This document shows, in pieces, positions 23,701 through 35,700 of a stretch of 64,000 nt of DNA. This DNA is from Rhyacichthys aspro. Taxonomy: Eukaryota > Chordata > Actinopteri > Gobiiformes > Rhyacichthyidae. The translations under genes and the position numbers were made by a program. The notes below the pieces were generated by a model. That model did no database searches, had not been told where the DNA came from, and saw only the letters and a list, made by a program, of their open reading frames with translations. Position 1 is the first letter of the stretch. The number at the start of each line of letters is the position of its first letter. Where the stretch lies: the NCBI GenBank assembly GCA_036850595.1, contig CM072162.1, positions 23,589,239-23,653,238 on the forward strand, written 5' to 3'.

Positions 23701-26700
23701 ACAGGAGACCATGGGTGTATTATTAGAACAGAAACTGAATAAAAAAAACATGGTCACGCATTATTTTGACAAAAAAGTTCTCCTCCAGGGTTTATTTCCT
23801 CGTTTTTCGGCCCATAGAGCAGGTTTTACCTCCGTCGGGTTCCACCTGATCCATTCTGACCAGTTAACTGAAGCTGGGACAGGACAGTGACGTCATCAAC
23901 AATGAAAGTTCTTTTTTATTGAATTTAAGGATTTTTAACAGAGAAAAAGTCCAGAATATGAAAATAGACGATAAACACTATAAACTCTGACCTTTATGGT
24001 AGTAGCATTAGTTTTTACTGCAGTCTGTGGGGCTTTTATTTTGTAAAAGTAAAGAGAAAGAGGAAAGAGTTTTGTGAAAGGAAGAATTGAGCTCATTCAC
24101 TTCACATGGTTTCACTACAGGCCATTCGGTTTTGACACCAACTTTGATTTTAACGATTAAGTTTGTGATGTTATTTTGGCCATTTTGGATTCTGGGTCAG
24201 GACTGTCAACACCTTCAAACATAAGGTTTGTCTAAAGCTCAGTTCAGACCAAGTTTGTGACAGATAACGACCCCAGTGTGAGCCTGGTCTTTGCAAAACC
24301 TGTGTCAGACGAAGCAGTTTTCTTCTAAAAACTAGATCTAGGTTCCATAATTCTTTCATAGACCAAGTGGCAGTGTTTGAATTCCCTCTGAGCTCCTCTT
24401 GCCTCTGGGCCTGTCTCTGTAAACACCGTCGAGTATCTCTTCTGCAGAAGCCAATCAAACCTAAGAGTCCATCGAAGCCGTGAAGTGAGCGACAAAAACC
24501 CGACAATGAGACCCGTAACATTTTGTGGAGAGCTTCAGTCGGTCCACTTCACGTTCTCACACCACACTCCAATAAAATAAAAACACACTGCTCTTGTTGT
24601 GGCCAGGCCTGTTTTACATTTATATTGAAATTCCCGGCTCCCTACTGTCCTCGGAGCGAGCGCCGCGCTGACCTCCCAAGGATTTAATCTGCTCTCAAAT
24701 CCAGCGAGCAGCGAGTGTGGACGCCTCCTCGCACGGAAACACAATCTCCTCCCAATACAGCGCTGTAATTACGGCCGGGACTCATCTGAATTCCTCCCTC
24801 CATCGCACGGCGTCAGCACAGGTGAGACGAGCAGGACGGAGACAAAGAGGAACCGTCCGCCAACACACAACCTCAAATACAGGCCCTTTTTACACAATTA
24901 GACAAAGAAAAATGAGGTTCTGGAGCCATCGACCGCAATATGTTTGGATTATGTGACTGAAAGGTGCTTTATTTTGAAACTGTGAAGAAAACACCGCTTT
25001 GAAAGAAAAATGAAAATGTTTTAAGGGTTGTTAAGATAATAATGGGAAACAATATGGCTCCTTAAACAATCTGTACCTGATATTTCTTCTTCTAAACAGA
25101 AAAACAGAAAACCTTGGACAATCACAAGCTCAAAAAAGGAGCGCTCCCATTGGTCGACACTTGTCACATGACGTTCCAGGAAGTTTAATAGCTGCAGATA
25201 AAGTGTATTTTCAGCTGAATATGTCTTTTAACAGAGAAACAGCTGAAAAAAGAAAAGCATCAACAGAGAAAAGGGAGGCAACGTAAAACACAGATAAATA
25301 CTGTCAATTCAATCACGTAATGTTTAACGAGGAGGAGATAATTGTCGTCCTGACGCTGAAGTCACAGCTAAGCTAATTTCATAACAACTACATTTTTGGA
25401 GAGAAGTTACTTTATTGATTTAAAATGGTTGGATAGTATTGTTCTCAAACAGCCTTTATGGATCTGGTATCAAAACTATCACAAATGATCGCAGTAAAAG
25501 GAAGAATATGAATGAATAGGAATCAATGGAAGACAAAACTAACCACTTTCACCAAAGCTTTCACATCAACAACTCATCTCATCGTCCATTATTTTTCTAG
25601 TGTCTATTTACATCTAGATGTGGAGGCCTGATTCTAAAACAGCATCAGTGAATCCCTGTCTGTGTAGTTTCCTGTAGAAGAACAGATTCAGGGCTGTGTT
25701 TGTTGGAGACGGTCCAGGCTCTGAGTGTATTTAGATAAATGTGTTCACGACTCGCTGCTGAAGGTGATTAACAGATAAACAGATGGTTCGGCCACGGATC
25801 GCACCGGGACCACAGCTGATCGGACGAACTGAGCCACACGCACCTGTCACTGACGCCAGAGGGGGCTCCCATTAGCTTTAAATATTTGTAATAATTTATG
25901 AAGGCGCATCTCCAGTTCGTATCTCTCTGAGGGACACTTACAAAAGTCAAGGCCTGGTCTCGGAGCGGAGTGGACAGTGGTGTAAACCGGACATCCATCA
26001 GAGCTACGACTGTCCCGACCCTTTCCGGTGGCAGCTCCTCTCTTCTTCTGTGATTTAGCGTCTTCGGGGGCCGCCCGTTCGCAGCCGAGCCCCGAAAACG
26101 TGTCGGACGGCGGCTGATTAATCGCAGACGCCGGGGCCAGGGGCTGACGGGGCTGGAGCGGGATAACAGCGCTACACGGCGAGCGCTAATGTCTCCCCGT
26201 TCGGTCGTGCAGCTGCGGCCGTGTCAAATCAATTGCCTTTAGACGAAATGGTGTGTCAGGAAGTCGCATTCGGAATCAGGCCGTGAATCATCCCGAGACA
26301 GAGCGGCCGCCTCTTCGCAAATAATGTATATATTAAAGACAGAGGCTGGGGTCTGAGGCTGGAGAGAGTTCACTGTGTCTCTATTTTAGCTCCTTTCCTT
26401 AAATTAAAGGCTGATATGAAAAAAACAAGGACTAAAATGACCTTTGTAGGCTTCATTCAATAAAAAATAAAACTGATAAACTATACTGTAGCCTCTGTAC
26501 AAACTGTGCTGATGGAAAATGAATGGCTATAGTTAACCCCGACCTGAACACTGCTTCTCGTCTAATTTATCCCTGGTTTGCTCTGAACTCATTCATGTAT
26601 TTACTGCTGAAGGAGTGACGCCTGGTATTTCACTGCTGTCAGAGGAAAAAATAAAGATAATCAGCTGTTGATGTACTTTCATGAGCGGAGAAAGAACTGC

Positions 26701-29700
26701 TAAAGCCATGTTGAAGCTGATTTAAACATGCTGGTCTTACAAACAGGAATTCTTGTGCCGTATACAGTTTTCTCTTCACGTTAACGACTTCTAAATCTGC
26801 TTGTTTTGTTTTTATGTCGTTGCTGCTGCTCCGTTCTTGTGTAAACTGTGAAGCTGTTGTCTTCTGAAAACTTTCACATCATAGAAACAACACGCATGAG
26901 CCAGCAGCGTCTCTACAGAAGAAGTAAAGAAAGGAAACCCACCCCCTGCTGGTGTGGCGTATGTATTACATCTCTGAGTGAAGGAGGATTGTGTCGTTTG
27001 TTTTGTTTTCCTAAATCCCTTAAATCTCCTCTGTTTTGTGTCAAGAGTTTGTTTCACTGGAGAAATCAGTTTAAGAAACACTGTACGATCTCGGGCTGTT
27101 CTGTTTGTCTGGAGCAGCTCTAGACCTAAACTAGCTCATTTTATCCGAGAAAAGGAAATGCTGCTGTGTACTTTTTGTATTCAGACCCACATTTTAACTG
27201 TGTCCTGTTTTTTCTGAGAATAAACATCAGAGTGCATCCTGAGAGTCCTCCAGCTCTGACTTCACTCAGATCTGGTTTTAAAAGGCTTTTCTTTGTCGTA
27301 GATGTGCCTCTGAGCTCCGGGCCACACTCTTTTCGCTGGTTGTTGTTGTTGTTGCAGCTCCGTTCACTCTGGTTTTGAAGAAGCCTATTATTACAGCGGC
27401 AATTGTTCGGGGCAGAGCTCGCTGAGGCCCGAGGTCGTTAAACAAAAAAAAATAAATAAAAAACTGACTCATAGCATCAGCAGCCACCGCCCACTCAGAG
27501 TTCAAACCACGTGGACAGAGCTGAGAGAGGATTTAAACCACTTCTACTGCAAGTTTTAGAGGTTTTGAGGAGGAACTGAATGATCTTAGAACAAACTGAG
27601 CTTGAACTTTGAAAAGATGGATGAATTCAATCACGTAATGTTTAACGAGGAGGAGATAATTGTCGTCCTGACGCTGAAGTCACAGCTAAGCTAACGCTAA
27701 ACTCTAAACTTCAGTTTGGTCAAATGGATTAGTATTTTGTGTTTTATTTTTTTAATAAAAGAGAAGCAGGAGAGGTCCCTGGGCTGCTTTTGGAGGAGAG
27801 TGGAGTCTGAGACGGGGACAAGAAAAGAACATCAGGAAGTGGAGCTTTAATGTAGTTTTCATCCTGGTAAAGTCCTTTATTATGTCTTTATTTATTAAGT
27901 GTTTGAGGGACAGTTTAACACCAGGACCCCTCTATTTTCTCTGTTTGTTCAGTCGTTGTTCTCCTCAGTCTTTTGTTGAACCACACTCACCCTTCACCCC
28001 TAAACCATTTATTTATCTCTCATTTGTCTTCAGTCAGCTGCTCTCAAGGGTTTTTATTTGAGGCTCTAAAACCTAAATCAAGGACTAAACAGATTGACAG
28101 CCATTGTTTTTGACTCAGATGGAGTCTATATTTGATTTTAAGTCACTGTCTATTGGTTTGAAAACATCTAATTTCTCTAAATTCCAAATCCCAAACCTTT
28201 CCTGTTTCCTTTTCCTCAGATTCTCTGCCTCTGTTTTGAGGTGATCTCCGTCTGCCTCCGAACACCACCCCCACAACGTCTCCCTCCGTCACATCATCAT
28301 CATCATCCTCCGAGAAACACCGCACGCAGCACAAAGACCAGTCCGACCCAACCCTCTCCCTCCTCCTCCTCTTCCTCGTCTCTCTCCTCTTCATTTCCAC
28401 CGGCGTGTCTTGTTTGGCGATGCCTTTTCCGCTCCGTTATGCAATGCACGGTCCTCCCACGTCTCCACCGTTTCCACCTACCGACCGTCTGCCTTGGATT
28501 CCTCTGTCTTCCTCCGCCGTTTTCTCCCGGATACCAACCAGCGACGGCCAAACCTCACACTGGAACTCATTATTTTTTAAACAGATGCTTTCATTTTTTT
28601 CCGAGACAAATGGGAAATGAACGGGGAAATGTGTTTATAATGGAGGTGAAAGGAAAGATATGAGCAGCTTTGGGAAGGTGGACGAGCTCGGATCTCCAAG
28701 GATTTTACAAAAATCAAAGGTTTTGCGTGAAGAGACGGATAAATCTAACCCAGAACGTGACTGACAACTGTTTCAGAAGGGATTTTGAGATATTTTATCT
28801 TGAAACAAGAATATTCAAAGAGAAAAGGGGACTTTGAAGGAGCTGTCTTGGTGGTTTTGAAGCAAAACCTGACAGAGATCTTCACCAAAAGCCATCATTA
28901 TTTCAAGAAAGGCTTTAAATTGAAAGAAAATTAAGGAACTGTGAAGAATGACAGCTTAAATTTATTGAAAAAACGTGGCTGACAACAGTTTTATTGCCAA
29001 AAATCCAGCATATTCTTTGAAAAAGCAGCTGAGAATTTGCAGAAATAGTCAAAGCTTGTTCATAAAGACAACAAATACCAAGGAAAGTCATTAGTTTAGG
29101 GCAGAAATATTGGCAAAAAGGTGGAATATTTTAAAGTAGCAGGAAATAAAAAGGACAACTGGATTTAACACGTTGCCAGTTTGTGTCAATGCAAAATAAA
29201 AGCCACTATTCTTTGAAAAGGCAGTGTTTCTTTCTCCTGAATTTAGGGACAGATTGAGGCTAGAATTCAAACTAAGAACAATCTGATGAAACTGGAGCTG
29301 AATGTTGACATTAAATGCATCAAAAATGATTGAAGTCTGAGAAGAAAGGTGGAATATCTCAAAAAGCAAAGCTAGAATTGGATTTGAAGCACTGTCCAAT
29401 GAATATTAGAGAAAAAGACTAAAATCTGGGCAGAAAGTGCATTGTTTTTCAAAACAAGATGTGAATTGATTGAAAGGGAATAAAGAATTGGTTTGAAGGT
29501 GGCACTGGTTTAAAAAGGATTGAAATATTAGCTTTTATAAGCTTTTATTATGTTTTTGGTAAATCCTGCCTTAGCAATGCAAAATATAGGTGTTGTCATT
29601 AAAATCCTAGTGAAAACATAAAGAAATACTGCTGAAAATGGATTATATCTCGAATAAACACCAAAATAAGAGGCTGGTTTTGATTCTGAGCAGATGTCAA

Positions 29701-32700
29701 TTTGTTTAAAGTCAAAACCAAAGAGTCAGTGTTTTCCAACGAGCTTCAGGAAAATCACAAGGACAACCCCAGATTCATAAAAAGGAGAAGTGTCCAATCG
29801 TTTGTCTCTGAAAAGCCATTGTTTTCTGAAAAAAAGGAGGAGCAAAAACATGGGAATGTGAGGAAAAATAGGAGCAAAAATAAAAAAGGGAAACAGAACA
29901 AAGCCATACTCCTCGTTGAAGCTTGGACTGAGTGGACTGTAAGAGAAAAATCTGACCATTTATAAGAGTTTTAAAGGGAATTCTGCAAAAAAGACAAAGG
30001 TGGAAGCTAAGAGACTGAGAATGGATGGATAAAAGGATTTTGAAAAGGACTGGAGCCAAAAAGGAACATTGTTTGGTACAAATGGTTCGAATGTGGATTT
30101 AAAATGTAGAGTTTTGGTTAGTTTTTTGAAAATAAGAGACTGACAATGAAGAAAAGGCAATAAAAGAATGCTGGATAATGTCTTAAACATCTTTAGGGTA
30201 AGCCACTTTTGTATCTATCATTTTTAGAGACGTGAAAAGAATGTGGGAGATGGAAATTTAACGGAACTTAAGCAAAAAACAAAAGCCAAAACCAAGAGAT
30301 TTATTACTTTGAGAGCATGGCAAAGATATATTTAAACATTTTTACAATGAAAGTCCAGACTGAAGAGGGAGTTAGTGCTGAATAAAGGAGAACCAGGTTT
30401 TATCCAGTCACAACAAGAATTAAAATCAGAAGTGGTCCAAGAAAAGAGAAAATGAAATCAAGAGAAGTCAAGAGAAAAGCTAGAATTTAAAGAAAAAAAA
30501 GACCTGACTTCCCAACAGCAGCAGTGTCAAATCCAGAGCCTTTTTCACTGATTGTTTCCAGAAAATGATCAGAAAAACATTCCCAGGTCGGCCCTGTTCA
30601 CACTAAACCAGGCAAAACTGGAAAAGCATGAGGATGGTGATTTGTTGGGGGCATTAATATGAAAATAAGAGAGTAAAGTGACAACATGATAAATGAGGAG
30701 AGGGAGAGCACATCTGGAGCTGTGTTCACTGTACGAGCTGTAATCTCACTGCTTTGGTTCAAAACAGAGAGGTTTTACTACAATATTACGAGCTCCAGAC
30801 TGAAGGAGCTTAATGAAGGAGGTTTAGAGGACTGGGTAAATGTTCCTTTTGATTTTGAAAAGGACTGAAATCTGGGAAAAGAGGTGTAGTATCTAGAAAA
30901 GGCAGGGTTAGAATTGGGATTATAATAAAGCACTGTCCATAGGTTTGAATGTAAAATGTAGATGGAAAAAGCTAAAAGAACAGTTTGTATTTGGAAAAAG
31001 TAAAGACTGGGACTGACGGACTAATGGTAGCATTTAAAACCCGACCAAAACATGCAGAAATTAAAATAGAGGCCAAGTCCAGACTGATGGGGATTAGAGC
31101 TTCCTGAAGGTTTTACACCAGTAACAAAAACACTTCCATTTACACAGAACTAAAAACCCACTTAGACAGTTAAAGAGTTAAGAAGAAAAGGCCAAAAACG
31201 TTCTTCTGACTCGGCTGAGAGTAAACGGATGGTTCAGGTTCCAATAAAGACGACTTCAAACTCAAACCAGAATCAGTGATGGGTTCAAGACTCAAATCTA
31301 GTCCAGAATTGATGCAGTACATTTGAATATATCGCTCTTTTAATGTAATATATGAATGTTTTTGAATTTTTTACAGTAAATTACAGCATATCAGCACAAT
31401 TTTGAAGGTTCTGCGTCACATTTTGACCTCTCTAAATCACCTACCTCTGAATAAGTGTCTAAGTTAAATCTAAACACACCCAAAAGGCAAAATTATTCTC
31501 ATTTTACTGTGAGCGGCTGTAGCGTACGGCTCTGAAACGGTTAAACCTGCCCGTGTCAGGATAAAGCATGATTTAACGCCGCCATTAAGAAAACAACTCA
31601 CCTTTTTACAGCAACGCTCACCGTTAACCTGCTCCAAACCTTCAGGGAATAGACTCTAATACGACCCCCTCCTGAACGTCCCGAGAGAAAAGACGAGTGA
31701 AGGCCCAGCTTTGTGTAAAAATATGATAAATAATGAGCTACTGTTCAGCTTCAGACGAATAAAGAAGATAAATTAAAAGCACTAGAGAAATAAAGAGTAA
31801 TATTTAGGTTCTGGCAACTACTTGTGAGTCAAAAGGCGTTGTTTTCTTTAAAGAAGCACCATAAACATAAATGTAGGAAGCAATTAGCTTTTGTTTTGGC
31901 AAATCCAACAATCCAAGCAGCATCAAGAAAAAATAAACCAAAAAGCACAATAAAATCCAACTAAAACAGAAAAAATGGACAGAACTGACCATTAAAAAAA
32001 ATGTATATAAATGTAATACATGTAAATAAAAAAAAAGTCTAGTTTTGTCTCATACTTTTAACTATTTTTACGTAAACAACTAGAGCCAAAGCCTGATTAA
32101 AGAACAGCCAGTCAAACCAAAACAGATCACTTTCCACATTTTAGACGACATTAGAAAATCCCAAAACCAGATAAATTAACAAAGAGCGGACACTATTTTC
32201 ACACAGAAGCAGCAAATCCAAACTATTTTTATAACCGTATTTACCCAAAACCAACTGCAACACATTCAATCTTATTTGTGTAATAAGAAGGATTTCCAGG
32301 TGTTTACTTTAGTCAAACTGAACTTTTCTTGTGAAATGGGTCTTGAATCCTCTCTGGTCTCAGTGATTTTTACATTAAATACACATTATCAGTCAGTCAT
32401 ACTGTTGGTCATTTTGATGTTATAGATCTAGAAGTCTCCAAATTGAGTTAAATTCCAGACCAGGGCAGAGCAAAATCAGTCAAAAGGCTGAAATAAATCA
32501 ATATCAAAAACTGTTATAAGAGTAATACACATCACTGTTGTTTTACCATAATGTCCAGGTCACAAAAAGTCTTAAAAGTGGCTTTTTCTGGGGATAATTA
32601 GTGTCTTAAGGACATTATTGGAGCTGATCCGGAGCCAAAGCAGGATTAACCACAACTTTCGAGCACAAAGTTGGAGGAAACATTTTTCAAAAAGTTATTT

Positions 32701-35700
32701 TTGTCATTGTCCAAAATTAAAAACTCAAACTGATGATTTAATTTTCTTCATCATGCAGCTTTGTTTCATAAAATTGTGTTTAATTGCTCACGAATCAGAA
32801 AAAAACGCAGCATGAGTGATTAGCATGTTAGCTAATGCGCTAATTTAAGTTTATTGGTTATGTTGAAATGCAGCTGCCACATTAGAGGAAAGGTCTAAAT
32901 ACACTTGTTTATATTATGGAAAATTTGAAATAAAAAATACATTAATGCCCCGAGAAAAAAGAACCCGATTAGGGTCAGCTCTGGTTAAAAAAACTGATAG
33001 CGTCCTTTTGTAAACGAATAGAGAAGCCCTGGCTCTGTTCTGATTTACTATATTTGTGTTTTTCCGGCTCAGATAAATGTGGAGCTGGCGGGCTGAGCTG
33101 AGGAAAGGCTGAGGACCATGGGCCGGACGGTGCTGACGCTCGAAGACGTGCGAGCTCTGGAAGTGAAGGAGGAGCAGGAGGAGTCCATCTTGGCCATGTT
33201 GGGGATCGTAGGGACCTTCTTAAACCTGTTCGTCATCGTGTTCGTCTACATCTACACCACGCTCTGACCGGGATTTACCCACGATACACGGCTCTTAAAC
33301 AGAGAAGGAATTACTGAAAATCAAAGGCTGTAAGTCTTAAATTAACCGGGATTTTATCAAGGATTTACTTCTGCCATTAAACGAACAAAAAACAACTTAT
33401 GAAGCTTGAATGAGAAGACGAGATCTGAGCAAAAACTGATCAAGATTTTACTAAAACTTCTGAAAACGAGAACTTCCTAAACGTTCTGTGACAAGATCTG
33501 AGCAAAAACGAACAAGAATTTAACTGAAATATATAGTTCTACTGTTTATAAATGGACAAACCACAACTTAGACCGTTTTTTGACAAGATTTGAGCAAAAA
33601 CTGATCAAGATTTTATGGAGAATTTAATGCTGAAACTTCCAAACCCTCTGTGACCAGATCTGAGCAAAAACACACTTGAATTTTCCAATAATTTATGGTC
33701 CCAAGTATAAAACAGACCATGATTTTCCTCAAAAAGTTGAAAAATGGATGAAATGTTTGAACAATGAAGACTTTCCAAGACTTTTGTAACATACAACAAA
33801 ACAACAAAAAGACCTGTTGCTTTAAGTGAGTAAAGGCTCTTTTGAATAATCCACGAAAAATTCAAGGCCATTAAAGAAAATATTTATAATCTGCTAAAAA
33901 AAAAGCTCTTCAAGGATAAAGGTTTTAGACAATTTTACAAAAGCAGTAAATGGAATAAAGATGTTTGTGGAGTGAAAAAACAGGGACTTTTGACGAAAAA
34001 AACGAATAAAGAATTTTACAAAAATATCTACAGACAAAAAGAACTTCCAAAATTCCCAAGGATTTACTCATGATCTTGGATGAACTCCTGGATTCTCCAA
34101 GAGACTTTAGGAAGGACCGAGACTCTACGAAGAATTAAAGAACAAGAAGAAACAGCGGAGAGAACAAAAAGCTATAAACCTAAATGTTGAAAATGTACAA
34201 ATTGTAAACAAACTGTTAAATCTTTTGAGAACAAGGATTTTTGATGGATATATCTTGTGAATCTGTAAAAAAAAAACAAACTAAAAAGTATGAAGTATAA
34301 GTTTGAGGAAGTGGTTTAGTGAAGACCGTCCTGTCAAATGTCTTAAAATGTATTTTCAAAACTGGAATATTTCATAAGAACCAACCTTTTGTGTCTATTT
34401 AATGGCAAAAACTAACAAAAATCTTCAAGAAATTATGGTTATAGCGAGGTTTTCTTAAGAATTGTGGTTAAGATTTGTGTAAAATTTTGTAAAAAGATGC
34501 TGTAAAGGACAGAATCAATGAAACGTTGGAATATGATTTCTGCCATGAACCTCTGCTTTGGTAAAAACAGAAGGGGCTTTTATTTTGAAGGAGAAGCCGT
34601 CCGTCAGAGCCATGATCCCGGGAGATAACAGAGACTCACCGAAAGGAACGGACTTCCTGGTTTTGGACTCATCGTAAACATCAGCGGACGTTTAATATGA
34701 GGATTTTACTTATTGAAATATTTATGACTAATATTTTTGTGTGGACATGGTTTAAAGTGGACAGCTGTGTTTTAACATCGACTGTGTCCGTCTAAATACT
34801 AACCATGAGTAATAAACAGCTGTATTTTCAGAGTATAAGTCTAAAATACAAATTTAACTCAAGAAAATGCCATATTAAAGTCACTTTTCCACTGCAGGGG
34901 ACTCATTTTTCAGAGATTTTTGGTTTTCCATTGGCTCAAAATGTTAAATAAAGTGGAATATTCAGGATTTATTCTCTTTACCAGTATTTTTTTGAGGTTG
35001 TGATGATATAATTGTGATAATAAGTTAGAAAATTGAGAAAAAAATCACGGTTAATTTAGTTATTTGCCCATTTTCCACAACATTTTTCATGGTTTGGTTC
35101 AGACACAGCTTAGACGTATATTAAGACCTAATCTAGACTTGGTTTGACTAAAGGTCCATAAAAACTGCAAGAAATAGCGCCTCCTTCAGTTGAATCCATG
35201 AACTTCTGGTGTTTACACAGAGCCAGTACCATGTGGTGGAAAAGTGACTGTGATTCTGGGAAAACTACATCAAGACGTATATATTTATATTATTAACACA
35301 GAACAGGGCGGACTCTTCTGTTTTTGGTTTTTTTGTTGATAATCTGAAAAACAGACATTTATTAAATTAATGTTGATTTTAATGTGAGCAGTTATTGGAC
35401 TGTATCTAAAGCTTTTATAAATATATTTGAATAAAGTCTATATCATACTTACTGTACAATAAACAGAGACAAACACAAGACTCTGGTTAGTCCTGGTTTA
35501 GTCCTGGTTTAGACCTGGTTTAGACCTGGTTTAGACCTGGTTTAGACCTGGTTTAGTCCTGGTTTAGTCCTGGTTTAGACCTGGTTTAGACCTGGTTTAG
35601 ACCTGGTTTAGTCCTGGTTTAGACCTGGTTTAGACCTGGTTTAGACCTGGTTTAGTCCTGGTTTAGACCTGGTTTAGACCTGGTTTAGACCTGGTTTAGA

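Larger units (their letters stand above)
23092..33072 (-). other. birc6 14 kb intron, part upstream of the TUNAR exon
   Basis: Holds CpG-rich blocks at 24640-24860 and 26010-26320, dispersed repeat copies 3 and 4, and a C/T-rich block at about 28220-28560. A purine-biased stretch runs from about 28660 to 31200, with faint repeats such as AAGCACTGTCCA (29387 and 30930). Upstream exons of the tunar transcript must lie here or further left but could not be fixed. Confidence 0.75.
33073..35480 (+). ncRNA. tunar: Probable last exon of the tunar/megamind (linc-birc6) transcript
   Basis: A pyrimidine-rich tract followed by CGGCTCAG gives a 3' splice site at 33071-33072. No convincing splice donor follows the TUNAR ORF. 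Candidate poly(A) signals AATAAA occur at 35430-35435 and 35458-35463, just before an 11-bp minisatellite. Earlier AATAAA motifs near 34002, 34811 and 34944 allow shorter forms. The 3' region is A-rich. It holds four diverged copies of a repeat (33418-33700) and a less AT-rich block at about 34590-34690. The 3' end is inferred, not shown. Confidence 0.55.

Noticed and set aside
28241..28663. 140-codon plus frame with His and Ser runs
   Set aside because: The C/T-rich simple-sequence block keeps frames open on both strands. No splice or homology support, though it could lie in a tunar upstream exon.
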